64,000 nucleotides of DNA from Lysobacter antibioticus (GCF_000731095.1 NZ_JMTZ01000032.1:48815-112814), one strand, 5' to 3'. Shown: positions 55,962 through 64,000, numbered from the stretch's first letter. Notes: generated from the sequence alone by a model not told the origin. Made by a program: numbers and translations.

Positions 55962-57302
55962 CTAAACGGTGCGAGCGGTTGAGCCCCGCGTCTGGTCTTG
56001 ACTCTTCTGCTCTTCACTGGCGGCCTGTTGCTGCTCGGCCGCAGCCAATTTCTGAAATGACGCCTCCACAGGAATCTGTGCGGCTAGCTCTGTATTCACT
56101 TGAGCGCGCTTATGCGACGGGTCATGTAGCTCACCCTGAACGGCGAATACATCGGTACCGGTACCTGTGCTCCGGCCAGGAACCACGTGATTGACTTCTT
56201 CTAGTCCTGCTTGCCTTGAGTTCACCAGCAGCGCTGCCGTCGTACGCTCGACCTCGTCGCCCAATGGGAGTCCTTGTTGGGTGTAGACCTGCTTGACGCC
56301 TACGTGTAGGGCGATATGCATCGAATGGCTGGGATGCTCAGGATTGCGCGGATCTGGCGCGCGAGAATCCGATGCCGGTAACGCTCCATGTGCATCTTTG
56401 AACGGGCTCTCGGGTGCCTTTTCAGGCAGCCGCCTCCCTATTTCGTCGGCGATGCCCATCGGTCCCCTAAGTACTGCCGCCCCAATCGACGCGCCCTCCC
56501 GCAGTGCCCAGATGTCTTCTCTGAACTTGTCGATCATCGCTTCAAATCGATGAGCATTGATGCGGGTTTCGGGGTCGCGTAGCACTGATATATCCTTCAT
56601 GCCTCCCGGCCCTTCGTCGCGAAAGTTGTGCAGGCTGTGCGAGAACGCACCAGAGGCAAGGGCGACCGGCAGGTTGCGCTGGTCGGTGATTCGAGCCTCG
56701 TTGTTGGCGTATCCAGCAACCGATAACGTGTTGACGTCGTGCCGGCTGGCATAGACCCGTACATTGCCGAAATGGTGGCTTCCAGAGCTCACAAAGTCCG
56801 CCGCCATGACGTGGTTCAGTACTTGGTGGCCACCTTCAGGAATGCGCATGTTCAGGCCGACCGCGCCGTAGGCGTTAAAGGTCTCGCCTTGGAGGCCGAG
56901 CTTTGCGGCAGTGATCTGCGCCAAAGTTCCACCAAGCGAATGCCCGGTCACGGTAAGAGGAGCGCCCTGCGCTTCAGCCATCGCTTTGGCCTGCTGAGTG
57001 AACTCGATAGCATCTTTGGCCTGTTGATTGGCGCGCCGCGCCACCATGCCAGCATCCGCTCGAAGGACATCATCAATGAGCTCGGTCTTGAACTCGGTGC
57101 CGCGATGAGCAACAACGATCTCCCTGCTGTCTTCGCGTTGAAACATCACGCCCTGATAGCCAGATGACTGGTTATCTGCAACTTCCAATACGTGGTATTT
57201 CACCCCGTTGAGACTAATCACGCGATTGCCGTCTCTGTCTGGCGGCGGGAGGTTGTAAGCGGCTTCAGATAAGTCCGCATAGTGCTGACTGCTAATTGTC
57301 AT
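55962..57302 (-). CDS. Xanthomonas-type T4SS lipase effector (XVIPCD protein)
   Basis: 446 aa. Residues 1-250 form a class 3 lipase-like alpha/beta hydrolase with EIVVAHRGTE and the nucleophile elbow GHSLGG (Ser122), later YASRHDVNTL (candidate Asp). From about residue 315 is an XVIPCD: NPEHPSHSMHIALHVGVKQV, ERTTAALLVNSRQAGLEEVN, DVFAVQGELHDPSHKRAQVN and VEASFQKLAA, with a Q-rich end. XVIPCD tails dock on VirD4 for delivery into rival bacteria, where the lipase would attack phospholipids. The upstream overlapping lipoprotein gene is its likely immunity partner. Confidence 0.92.
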   Translation of the reverse strand: MTISSQHYADLSEAAYNLPPPDRDGNRVISLNGVKYHVLEVADNQSSGYQGVMFQREDSREIVVAHRGTEFKTELIDDVLRADAGMVARRANQQAKDAIEFTQQAKAMAEAQGAPLTVTGHSLGGTLAQITAAKLGLQGETFNAYGAVGLNMRIPEGGHQVLNHVMAADFVSSGSHHFGNVRVYASRHDVNTLSVAGYANNEARITDQRNLPVALASGAFSHSLHNFRDEGPGGMKDISVLRDPETRINAHRFEAMIDKFREDIWALREGASIGAAVLRGPMGIADEIGRRLPEKAPESPFKDAHGALPASDSRAPDPRNPEHPSHSMHIALHVGVKQVYTQQGLPLGDEVERTTAALLVNSRQAGLEEVNHVVPGRSTGTGTDVFAVQGELHDPSHKRAQVNTELAAQIPVEASFQKLAAAEQQQAASEEQKSQDQTRGSTARTV

Positions 57303-57936
57303 TGCCGAGCTCCTTGGCTTGCAGTGTCACTGAGATCGTGTCCGACAGATCAGGGCTTCGGTACTTTTCATACTCTTCTTGCTTGAGCGCGCTCTCAGAA
57401 ACTGGTTGAGACTGTCGCCGCAGTGTTCCGTACAGCGCGCGCTGCCAGTACAGCGTCATAGGCAGCTCTGCCTCAACTTCCGCGTGGCTCATAAAGGCTG
57501 CGAGCGAAACTTCAGCGGGCGACCCTGTAGGCCGCAGCGTTAAGGCGGCGTAGTCGATCACCCAACCACAGGTCCCTTTCCCGAAGTAGTCCTTGTTGGC
57601 CATAGCGTCAAGGTATATATCGAACCGATATTCGGTCTCAGAAACCTTATTCAGCGATGGCGTGATATCGAAGCTGTCCGGCGTTGGAAAGTGACCGGAG
57701 AACGGTTCGGCATCCGGCATGCATTCTTGGGTCGGGCCAATCTTGTAGCGGACGTTGACAGAGGCGGCCTTGAACGGCCCCGGCGACCCAGTAATCTTCG
57801 CTGTGACTACTACTTTCTGGCGTGGATTCGTGTTGCGCTCGTACTTCGGGTCCATAACGGCGTTAGAGCAACCAATCAGGCCGGCCAAAGCAGAAAGGGA
57901 GGCTAGAGCCGCGACAGCTAGATGACTGTGTTTCAC
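57292..57936 (-). CDS. Putative immunity lipoprotein for the T4SS lipase (X-Tfi type)
   Basis: 214 aa from a GTG with AAGGA seven bases upstream; the longer frame is not needed. The signal peptide has a lipobox ending LIGC (residue 23), so it is a periplasm-facing lipoprotein. The mature part is beta-rich (RQKVVVTAKITGSPGPFKAA and SETEYRFDIYLDAMANKDYF). It overlaps the effector gene by eleven bases. Cognate inhibitors of XVIPCD effectors are typically lipoproteins encoded right beside them, so immunity is the best inference. Confidence 0.8.
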   Translation of the reverse strand: MKHSHLAVAALASLSALAGLIGCSNAVMDPKYERNTNPRQKVVVTAKITGSPGPFKAASVNVRYKIGPTQECMPDAEPFSGHFPTPDSFDITPSLNKVSETEYRFDIYLDAMANKDYFGKGTCGWVIDYAALTLRPTGSPAEVSLAAFMSHAEVEAELPMTLYWQRALYGTLRRQSQPVSESALKQEEYEKYRSPDLSDTISVTLQAKELGNDN

Positions 57937-57947
57937 CTGGTGATCCT

Positions 57948-58475
57948 TCAGGCTGAGAGCGAGGATTGTGACTTGTTGGTGACGTCGATGGCCTTGAGCC
58001 GTGCAACCGACTCCTTGTGGAAGCGCATCGCAATGCACAAGCCTGCTGCCATGCCCACGAGAAAGCCCCACATCGAGGACGACACGTACACATACGGAAT
58101 CGATGGGATTGCGGTCTTGACCATACCAAACGCCACCCAGGCGATCAGCGCTCCAACGAAGAAGCGATCATCAAACAATGATGTCCCTGGCGACTCCCGG
58201 CGCCTGTGGCGCGCGAATATTGACAAGAGGAAGCTCCAGGAGTGCGCCAGCGCAGCACAAAAATGAACTGCTATTGAGGAAATTGCAGTCCAGATTCCTA
58301 TGCTAGTTAGATCAGTTGACTTGAGCAGCCAGCCGATCGATAGAACGAAAATGGTTCCGATAAAACTTAGGAGCGCAGCCATCGAGCATGTTGCGGCTAT
58401 GGCCACGCTTCGACCTACACGACTATCAAGAGATTGTTCAGTGCCCATTGACGTAGCGTCCTTTCTATCGTTCAT
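57948..58475 (-). CDS. Four-helix inner membrane protein
   Basis: 175 aa with four predicted membrane segments: IAATCSMAALLSFIGTIFVL, WTAISSIAVHFCAALAHSWS, FFVGALIAWVAFGMV and SSSMWGFLVGMAAGLCIAM. No recognised domain. It lies between a DUF4189 gene and the immunity gene, whose start is 11 bases after its end, so the genes are probably co-transcribed. It may belong to the T4SS-linked gene set. Confidence 0.65.
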   Translation of the reverse strand: MNDRKDATSMGTEQSLDSRVGRSVAIAATCSMAALLSFIGTIFVLSIGWLLKSTDLTSIGIWTAISSIAVHFCAALAHSWSFLLSIFARHRRRESPGTSLFDDRFFVGALIAWVAFGMVKTAIPSIPYVYVSSSMWGFLVGMAAGLCIAMRFHKESVARLKAIDVTNKSQSSLSA

Positions 58476-58966
58476 TAACGAATCCGGACGGGCAGGCTAC
58501 AACCGCTGAAGTAGACCCAGCATGATCCGGTATTCGACGCTACACAGCGCTTTTGGCCGGCTGCGATAGCCTGATCTTCGTAAGGCGCCCCTTGTGCGAA
58601 TGACTCCGATGTGGAGCTAACGACTGCTGCGCACTGGTTACGGAAAACAAGCATTTCCTTGCATTTCGTGCCTCCACGCTTCTGGCACTCGGCGATCGCT
58701 GCCTTCTTTGCGACACGTTCGCTACGCATCCCTGTAACGATCCCGAACGCCCCGCCGGAGGCAATTGCACCCCATCGAGTTTCCCACTGAGGTTTGTCCG
58801 ACCCGTTCTCCGGAATAGGTATGCAACTCGCCAACGACTCATTAGAGCCCGTCTGGGACCAGACGCTGTTAGGCATCTGACCCGGGGGGCAGCCGCCCTC
58901 GGCTCGCGCAAGGAACGGGAAGGTTATTAGGGGGATGAGTGCGCAAATGTAGATCTTCATGTTCAT
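58475..58966 (-). CDS. Exported DUF4189-type protein
   Basis: 163 aa. A signal peptide (KIYICALIPLITFPFLARA) is followed by GGCPPGQMPNSVW and a DUF4189-like domain: WGAIASGGAFGIVTGMRSER with AAIAECQKRGGTKCKEMLVF, cysteine-rich to the end (CWVYFSGC). DUF4189 proteins are frequent next to VirB6-type genes in Xanthomonadaceae. Both ends overlap neighbours (1 and 4 bases). Periplasmic; exact function unknown. Confidence 0.78.
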   Translation of the reverse strand: MNMKIYICALIPLITFPFLARAEGGCPPGQMPNSVWSQTGSNESLASCIPIPENGSDKPQWETRWGAIASGGAFGIVTGMRSERVAKKAAIAECQKRGGTKCKEMLVFRNQCAAVVSSTSESFAQGAPYEDQAIAAGQKRCVASNTGSCWVYFSGCSLPVRIR

Positions 58967-60099
58967 TCCCTTCGCACCTCGTCGGCGGACTTCACTCTAT
59001 TGTCGTTGGTTATGGTTGAGCTATCAGGCGTCCGGGCCATGTTCATGTATGTCGAATGTGGCGCCTGAGTTTCGCGCATAGGTGGGGCTTGGGGGGCGTC
59101 GATCGCTCTGGGGGGTGGTATCTGTCCGGAAGGCTGACCTGGCGAGCTGGCTGCTCCCGATCTGCCGAATGACGGGTTTGCTAGGAAGCTGCCGATCTGC
59201 CCCTGGAAGAAGTGAGCGGCAATCGGCGGGGTCGAGATGATCAGCATAGTCATGATCATTCCGACGCTCCCTTGTTGCATCGCTTGATTAGTGATGCCCT
59301 CGGTGCTGATTCCTGGCACATTTACGAGCTTGGTTAGCCACATGAAAGTGGCTATGCGGACGGTCAGGTCTAGCAGAAGATTGGCTACGAAACTCAGAAC
59401 TGCCATGGAGAACAGAGTGCCCAAGCCATACTGTAACCACTTCGTGAACATTCCCTTGGTCTGGGGAAAGGCGAGAGCAAAGATGAAAATTGGCCCTAGA
59501 CCGATCCATAGCGCGATGATGATCTTGAAGAGCAGTAGCATAGTGCCCGCTGCGATCGCCGGTGCTGCCGAGCCGACCATGGCCCAGGACTTCGCAATTC
59601 GCTTCTCTTCTAGAAGCTCCGGATCTGGCTCAAGGAGCTGAATTCCGTCTATTGCAGTCATTGCTACTTGCACGATGGCAAGAGCCTTATCGATGCTATG
59701 CGAAGTCGACTCGTCGTCCTTTCCGGTTACGATCTGGTGAATCGTTCTGTCCATATCCTCGGTAAGGAATGAATAGAGAGCGATGTTCCCGACAGCCATG
59801 GTCGTTGCGATTCCGAAGATGAGTGCAGTCTTCACGCCCTGAGTTACCAGTCCCATCATCGACTCCCGAGCGCCACTAACTATGCGGTAGCCCTGAAACA
59901 GGAGCCAAAGTGTCACGACGCTGAGGCCGATGCCGCCAACGAATGTCATCGAGCGACCCATCAGGGCAAGACCGAAATCCTCGACTCTGGACGTGATCCA
60001 CCCGCTGATAAGGCGAAAGAGCGCGTAATCGGCAAGACCACCTTGAACGGAGGGAGAAAGCCATGTCAGAAGGTCAAAATGGGCGGTCAACAGATCCAT
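58963..60099 (-). CDS. VirB6/TrbL-like T4SS inner membrane protein
   Basis: 378 aa from the ATG that gives DLLTAHFDLLTWLSPSVQGG. It has about five to six membrane segments (MTFVGGIGLSVVTLWLLFQG, TALIFGIATTMAVGNIAL, IAAGTMLLLFKIIIALWIGL with GPIFIFALAF, SMAVLSFVANLLLDLTVRIA, and MIMTMLIISTPPIAAHFF). The conserved W-x-G-L-G-P-I-F segment is typical of VirB6/TrbL. A cytoplasmic or periplasmic P-rich tail follows. It forms part of the inner-membrane channel. The remaining T4SS genes are outside this window. Confidence 0.88.
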   Translation of the reverse strand: MDLLTAHFDLLTWLSPSVQGGLADYALFRLISGWITSRVEDFGLALMGRSMTFVGGIGLSVVTLWLLFQGYRIVSGARESMMGLVTQGVKTALIFGIATTMAVGNIALYSFLTEDMDRTIHQIVTGKDDESTSHSIDKALAIVQVAMTAIDGIQLLEPDPELLEEKRIAKSWAMVGSAAPAIAAGTMLLLFKIIIALWIGLGPIFIFALAFPQTKGMFTKWLQYGLGTLFSMAVLSFVANLLLDLTVRIATFMWLTKLVNVPGISTEGITNQAMQQGSVGMIMTMLIISTPPIAAHFFQGQIGSFLANPSFGRSGAASSPGQPSGQIPPPRAIDAPQAPPMRETQAPHSTYMNMARTPDSSTITNDNRVKSADEVRRE

Positions 60100-60133
60100 T
60101 GCGAAAGTTTCCGTCAATTTGAAGAAAAATGGC

Positions 60134-60892
60134 TCAGTTGCCCAATGCCGACTTGATGACATCGGTCGGGACGATGCCGTCTAGCGCACCCTTCTTGCCG
60201 CGCAGAGCGCGTTTGGCTAGACGAGTGTGGTCCCACTTGAGTGCAGCGATGTAGCCGTCGTAAGCCTTCATGCGTGCCTGCCAGTAGTCGAGCTCGAGCT
60301 GATTCCTCGCGACGAAGCGACTCGCCTCGTTCTCGTTCGCGGCAAGTGCTCCCTGGCTGCTACTAACGCTGTCCCGTTGATTCTCGATCTGACCAAATTC
60401 GCGGCTGCGCTGCATCAGAGTTCGCAACATCGCTACGGACTCGTTGTACTTCGCGTTCTCGGCATAAACCATGCGCTGGCAGATTGCCTGCTGCTCGTCT
60501 ACAACGTTCCCATCCATTTGGGGCATTACCTGACGGAACATCTTGGTGAGTTGATCCCTTACGCCTCGGCTGGGGCCGGGGCACATGTCTTCCATGCCGT
60601 AGTCGGCCGCGCGCGGTGGGAACGAGTCCTCCATCTTCAACTGTCCGAAGTTGAGTCGCTGCAGTTTGATAACTTGCTGCTGATAATGAGTGGCTGTCTC
60701 TTTCCAACGTTGCGCGTTCTTTCCGAACTCGGCTGCGTCCTTTGCGATCTGCTGGAGTTTCGCTCCGTAGTTGACGGGATCGTTAACAACGAGCTGCGCA
60801 TTGGCTGGGCCTGCAACTAGACCCAGTGCAATTACGGCGGTTCCCACAGCCCCCCCGACGGAGCGACGCTTCACTCTGCTGCGATGCTTCAT
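60134..60892 (-). CDS. VirB5/TrbJ-like T4SS pilus-tip protein
   Basis: 252 aa from the internal ATG, giving a twin-arginine-free signal peptide (SVGGAVGTAVIALGLVAGPA, then NA). The mature protein is a long helical hairpin (DAAEFGKNAQRWKETATHYQ and ENEASRFVARNQLELDYWQA), the TrbJ/VirB5 layout. It is 34 bases upstream of the VirB6-like gene in the same direction. In VirB systems this protein sits at the pilus tip. Confidence 0.85.
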   Translation of the reverse strand: MKHRSRVKRRSVGGAVGTAVIALGLVAGPANAQLVVNDPVNYGAKLQQIAKDAAEFGKNAQRWKETATHYQQQVIKLQRLNFGQLKMEDSFPPRAADYGMEDMCPGPSRGVRDQLTKMFRQVMPQMDGNVVDEQQAICQRMVYAENAKYNESVAMLRTLMQRSREFGQIENQRDSVSSSQGALAANENEASRFVARNQLELDYWQARMKAYDGYIAALKWDHTRLAKRALRGKKGALDGIVPTDVIKSALGN

Positions 60893-60926
60893 TACCCACT
60901 CCTTGGTCACAGAGATGCTTCTACGA

Positions 60927-61316
60927 TTACGGCGATACTGAAGATCCTAGTGCGCCCGGCCCTTCGTTGAAAATGAGAGCTTGGGCGTACGCCGGTGCTG
61001 CGCCGCCAAAGGCGGTGTCGAGGAACATACGGCGGACTTGGCACCCTCTTTGGAGCTTGCAGACACGCCAACCGCCCACGCCGAACTCATCGCGAAGACG
61101 CTGAATGCTTTCTATGCGGTCCTCGCGTCCGGTGACGACTTCGTAAGCCATGATCCCGGCTGCGATTGCAGCTTCGCGCTTGGGATCAATCGCCTTGAGC
61201 TTTGGCTTTGGGCGTGCGCGCCCGGCACGTTTCGGTTTGGCCCCGTTCTGTCCTCGACCCAGCTCAACATCGGCTCGGGACAATTGCTGGCGTTTCTTGG
61301 CAGTAGTCAGAGCCAT
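60927..61316 (-). CDS. Small basic protein upstream of VirB5
   Basis: 129 aa from an internal ATG; the start is uncertain because the frame continues to 61358 and overlaps the upstream gene. The first 50 residues are highly basic (RARPKPKLKAIDPKREA), followed by AAIAAGIMAYEVVTGREDRI and the end AYAQALIFNEGPGALG. Translational coupling with the 61264 gene by overlap is likely. No family recognised. Confidence 0.5.
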   Translation of the reverse strand: MALTTAKKRQQLSRADVELGRGQNGAKPKRAGRARPKPKLKAIDPKREAAIAAGIMAYEVVTGREDRIESIQRLRDEFGVGGWRVCKLQRGCQVRRMFLDTAFGGAAPAYAQALIFNEGPGALGSSVSP

Positions 61317-61521
61317 AACAGCGGCTGCACTGCGGCGTCCGAGCAGAAAGGTTCTCACTCAGCAGCTTACCTGAGGGCAATGTGGTCTCGGCGACATAAG
61401 CGATCGTCAGCTCGCCCTCGCGGATGACGAACACTCCGTCGTAGACGGAAAATGTGCTTACTGAACGAGCCTCAAGAGGCCGTGCTGCTTCTTCTGCAAC
61501 TGGTGAAGTCCATACGTACAT
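61264..61521 (-). CDS. Small protein, first gene of the T4SS-side operon
   Basis: 85 aa with a strong GGAGGG ribosome binding site. FSVYDGVFVIREGELTIAYV forms a beta-sheet pattern, and the C-terminal part has four cysteines (PQCSRCYGSDYCQ) that could bind a metal. It is the gene closest to the triple operator at 61620-61698, reading away from the response regulator. Function unknown. Confidence 0.58.
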   Translation of the reverse strand: MYVWTSPVAEEAARPLEARSVSTFSVYDGVFVIREGELTIAYVAETTLPSGKLLSENLSARTPQCSRCYGSDYCQETPAIVPSRC

Positions 61522-61619
61522 AGTGCCCTCCGTGGCGTGTGTTGATACCTCGCCTAAGCGAAGTTCACAAGTCTATTCGGCACGAATTTCTGAAGATGTA
61601 GAAAAAGTCTGATTTTCTT

Positions 61620-61698
61620 GTATTGCTCACCAATACATGGCGTATTGGTGGGCAATACAAATGTGCTTTTGGCGCCTGCGCGTAATGCTCAGCAATAC
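61620..61698. promoter_or_regulatory. Three palindromic operators, GTATTG-N5-CAATAC
   Basis: Site 1 (61620-61636) GTATTG CTCAC CAATAC; site 2 (61642-61658) GTATTG GTGGG CAATAC; site 3 (61682-61698) GTAATG CTCAG CAATAC. Sites 1 and 2 are perfect palindromes and also pair with each other as a 17-bp inverted repeat with one mismatch. Centres are 22 and 40 bp apart, about two and four helical turns. They lie between the T4SS-side operon and the response regulator gene, so one regulator could control both. Confidence 0.8.
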
Positions 61699-61802
61699 AA
61701 ACGAACGACAGTTCAGCAGATTCAGAATGATTGACTTGATAACTCTACCCTTCATGCGGCTAAGTCCCACCCCCGCGGGAAATACTTTTGCCAGGAGGGC
61801 CG

Positions 61803-62423
61803 ATGATCCGCGTTTTCATCGTAGACGATCATGAACTTGTTCGGATCGGACTACGAACAGTTCTAGAGAGCGAGCCTGATATCCAAGTCGTGGGTGAAGC
61901 CTGGGTTGTGCCGGATGCAGTACGCGAGATACTTCTCGCGAACCCAGATGTCGTCCTTTGTGACTATCACCTGCCAGGTGGCGATGGCCTGTCCGTTGTT
62001 CGACAGATCATCCGTGCGGCTCCTTCCATTCGAGTGCTCGTAGTCTCCGTAATTGATACTGGGTCTATACCAGCCCAGCTACTTGCGGCTGGTGCCCTTG
62101 GATACGTGACGAAGGCGAGCGATGGAGCTTCATTGGTGCGCGGAGTGCGGGCGGTATCAAGGGGGGAGCGATATATCGACGACGTCCTCACGAACAGGCT
62201 CACCACCCTGCCTTCGGCGTTCGACAGCCTGAGTCCTCTTCAGCGCGATGTAGCGCTGCTGATTGTGCACGGCTACAGCCCCGGAAAGATTTCGGAGGTC
62301 CTGGGCATCAAAATCGGGACCGTTTGGACACATCGCGGTCGCGCGTTCAAGAAGTTGGGTATCAGTCATGAGCGTGAGCTCATTTTGCTAGCTCAAGAAC
62401 ACGGATTCGGGACCAAGAGCTGA
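61803..62423 (+). CDS. LuxR/FixJ-type response regulator
   Basis: 206 aa from ATG 61803 with AGGAGG upstream. Receiver domain: acidic pair D8-D9, phosphorylated D54 in CDYHLPGGDG, Thr/Ser at VVSV and Lys at YVTKASDG. The C-terminal LuxR-type HTH (residues about 140-200) reads FDSLSPLQRDVALLIVHGYS then PGKISEVLGIKIGTVWTHRG. Similar to UvrY/GacA-like regulators. No sensor kinase is encoded nearby. Three palindromes precede it, which suggests autoregulation or control by another factor. Confidence 0.9.
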   Translation: MIRVFIVDDHELVRIGLRTVLESEPDIQVVGEAWVVPDAVREILLANPDVVLCDYHLPGGDGLSVVRQIIRAAPSIRVLVVSVIDTGSIPAQLLAAGALGYVTKASDGASLVRGVRAVSRGERYIDDVLTNRLTTLPSAFDSLSPLQRDVALLIVHGYSPGKISEVLGIKIGTVWTHRGRAFKKLGISHERELILLAQEHGFGTKS

Positions 62424-63517
62424 TGGGCCCGTGAACTCGTTCTGCTGACGGGACTGACCGGGAGCGAAGGCTGACCGAAGGCCACTCGGGCAACACGCAG
62501 GGCCACTGCGGACTGGCGGGCGCAATACCGACCGAACCAAGGTGGCGCAGCCGGGGAGAGGGATGGGCCGGTATCGACTGGCCGGATTGCCCCGCAACGT
62601 GACGCCGGCATCGCTACTCGGCGACGGATGGGTAGTTTCTGGCCAAACCGCGGCCGAGCACCTCGGATATCCCGTGCATCACTTGGTCGAAGCGGTACTG
62701 GGAGAGGGCGAGTGGATACCAGACCTCACGTTTTGGTCACGCGCGCCTGCGCTTAGCAGCGGCTAGCGAAGGACTATCGAGTGGCCGTGCTTGGCGCACG
62801 GGTTTGATGCCCATTCTGCAGGTCATCTATGCCATCAAACCGCTCTATTTGGTCCAGCGCTAAGCCCTTTGAAAACAAAGGAAGCGCAGGGCAGACCATT
62901 GGGCTAAAAAACCAGCGGGCGGAGAAAAAAAGGGAGAGGAGAGACCGAATTCGACCGTAGGCAGGCCGGTGTCGCGCGGACCTTGGTCCAATGCCTCTCG
63001 CGAAAACCCTCGGAAATAAGGGGGCTGTTGCCGATGAAGTCGGCAGAGACCTTTCGAAGTGGGGGAATTGGCGCACCCTCGGCTGCTGAGTTCTGATTAG
63101 CCTCTTCACAGCAGGGAACATCCGGCCACACTAAGGGACATCTGCCCGTGAGATAGTTCGCGCTGCCTCTACGCGGCGCCTTCGCATCCATTTCCACATA
63201 GGGGGTAATACCTAGGCTCTCGGAACGCACAACCCCTTCGAATGAAGTACTTTTCCGTAGGCTTTTGGACGTCTTCGGCTTCAGGGCAGCCGATGATGTC
63301 TACTTCCCGCTCAGGGTTCCGGATTGGGACCATCTCTAGATGAGCGTCTTTAACTTTTGAGTCCCACAGCTCCCCGACACCAGGAATCGGTGCGGGATCA
63401 GCAAGCTGTTGATCTAGAAGGAGCCAGCACCACTCGCGACCCAGTTCATCGACGCAGAACGACTAGGGCTCCTGCTGACCGCGGATAAGAGGTCGTGCGT
63501 TGCTCAGACAGCTATCT
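62424..63517. other. Long region with no convincing gene; island-edge-like sequence
   Basis: Nearly 1.1 kb. A 68-codon frame from ATG 62563 (GDGWVVSGQTAAEHLGYPVH) is possible but has no family support. Short minus-strand frames at 62774-63230 show no coding features. It holds the inverted partner of the tRNA-side repeat at 62998-63024, so it may be scar tissue of former integrations. Confidence 0.5.
62998..63024 (-). repeat. Right copy of 27-bp inverted repeat
   Basis: Reverse complement reads CCCCCTTATTTCCGAGGG then TTTTCGCGA, differing from 1570-1596 at two positions. Sequence beyond the core shows only scattered similarity. Confidence 0.55.
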
Positions 63518-64000
63518 TCACCATCCCAGCGAGAAACCGGCGCCAGCGGACCTCTCGGAGGCGCTGAACGCAACCCCGACTGACATCGTCGCCCTAGCAT
63601 TGATGACACGCTGGTATCCAAAAGAAGTCGCCGCCTGCCCTCCTTGAAAGCCGACACCGACGGCAATTCGGTTCTGTGTCTGGCCGGCCGCGCCGCTAGC
63701 CGCCATGTGAACCATGGCCGCAGTCATAGCCCCCATCTGATCGATGCGTCGATCTTGCATACGAAAGCGCACGTCCATATCCGTTCGCAGTCGATCTACG
63801 GCAGCCAATGGTACTGCAACGGCCTGGGCGTACTTGACATCCGTGTAGGCGTTAGCGCTCTGCAAGGTGCTGGCATCGCCGTCATTGGCATGCGAGATGG
63901 CACGACGTAGGGTCGTTTCATCGCCAGAATCGGCATGGTCCTTTGCGGCGGACAGCGTCACGGCATCGCCGTCATTGGCATGCGAGATGGCATGACGTAG
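63518..64000 (-). CDS. YadA-type trimeric autotransporter adhesin, C-terminal part
   Basis: The frame is open to the window edge; the 5' part is missing. Residues before the anchor show a 30-residue repeat (RAISHANDGDASTL and RHAISHANDGDAVTL, 90 bp apart at DNA level) of the stalk/neck. The end is the YadA anchor: AVDRLRTDMDVRFRMQDRRI neck coil, then four strands with VGVGFQGGQAATSFGYQRVI and SASERSAGAGFSLGW (terminal aromatic). The trimer forms an outer-membrane beta-barrel that exposes the stalk for adhesion. Confidence 0.9.
   Translation of the reverse strand, partial: LRHAISHANDGDAVTLSAAKDHADSGDETTLRRAISHANDGDASTLQSANAYTDVKYAQAVAVPLAAVDRLRTDMDVRFRMQDRRIDQMGAMTAAMVHMAASGAAGQTQNRIAVGVGFQGGQAATSFGYQRVINARATMSVGVAFSASERSAGAGFSLGW

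Noticed and set aside
62563..62766. 68-codon plus-strand frame after the response regulator
   Set aside because: No ribosome binding site of note and no family pattern; left as a possible but unsupported gene.

Overview
The base composition is high in GC. A GH92 mannosidase, a Xanthomonas-type T4SS effector carrying an XVIPCD tail next to its putative immunity lipoprotein, VirB5/VirB6 homologues and a YadA-type adhesin all point to a gammaproteobacterium of the Xanthomonadaceae/Lysobacteraceae. Lysobacter or a close relative is the best guess. No rRNA or species marker is present, so this is inference.

Layout. (1) 1-1203 is the 3' end of a GH92 alpha-mannosidase gene, followed at 1448-1523 by a CAU-anticodon tRNA. 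(2) 1.5-7.2 kb is a sparse accessory stretch on the minus strand: a small secreted protein, an exported HAF-type repeat protein, a YegP/DUF1508 protein, three overlapping unknown ORFs and an XRE regulator with a lysine/alanine-rich tail. (3) About 7.26-51.67 kb is a near-complete lambda-like siphoprophage. Its left arm (7.3-11.4 kb, minus) holds a serine recombinase, two catalytically degenerate recombinase-like proteins, a DUF2924 protein and a zinc-ribbon protein. The divergent early arm (12-19 kb, plus) holds an AlpA-like HTH, a RecA-like ATPase, a putative ssDNA-binding protein, a Cas4/RecB-like nuclease, a P4-type primase-helicase and a RuvC-like resolvase. Two DNA methyltransferases follow (19.9-22.2 kb). 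Next comes a cluster of small cassette genes on both strands (22.2-27.4 kb) sharing an eight-copy leader element. The late operon (27.6-51.7 kb) runs terminase, gpW, portal, S49 protease with nested scaffold, decoration protein, capsid, connectors, tail tube, frameshifted chaperone, lysis genes, tape measure and tail tip. (4) 51.8-61.5 kb, all minus, encodes host or accessory exported proteins, the T4SS effector/immunity pair, a DUF4189 protein, and VirB6- and VirB5-like T4SS components. (5) 61.8-62.4 kb is a LuxR-type response regulator behind three copies of a palindromic operator. The window ends in the 3' part of a YadA-type adhesin gene.

How it works together. The prophage has plausible integration, replication/recombination, packaging, head, tail and lysis modules, so it may be functional. 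Signs of change are a decayed tandem duplication in the tail-tip region, an inserted HNH endonuclease and a lower-GC capsid segment. The strongest candidates for something undescribed are the shared-leader moron-like cluster at 22.2-27.5 kb with GAAC-N4-GTTC palindromes, the array of terminator-like hairpins at 41.8-42.56 kb, and the triple GTATTG-N5-CAATAC operator between the T4SS genes and the response regulator. All functional calls come from reading the sequence; no database search was run.
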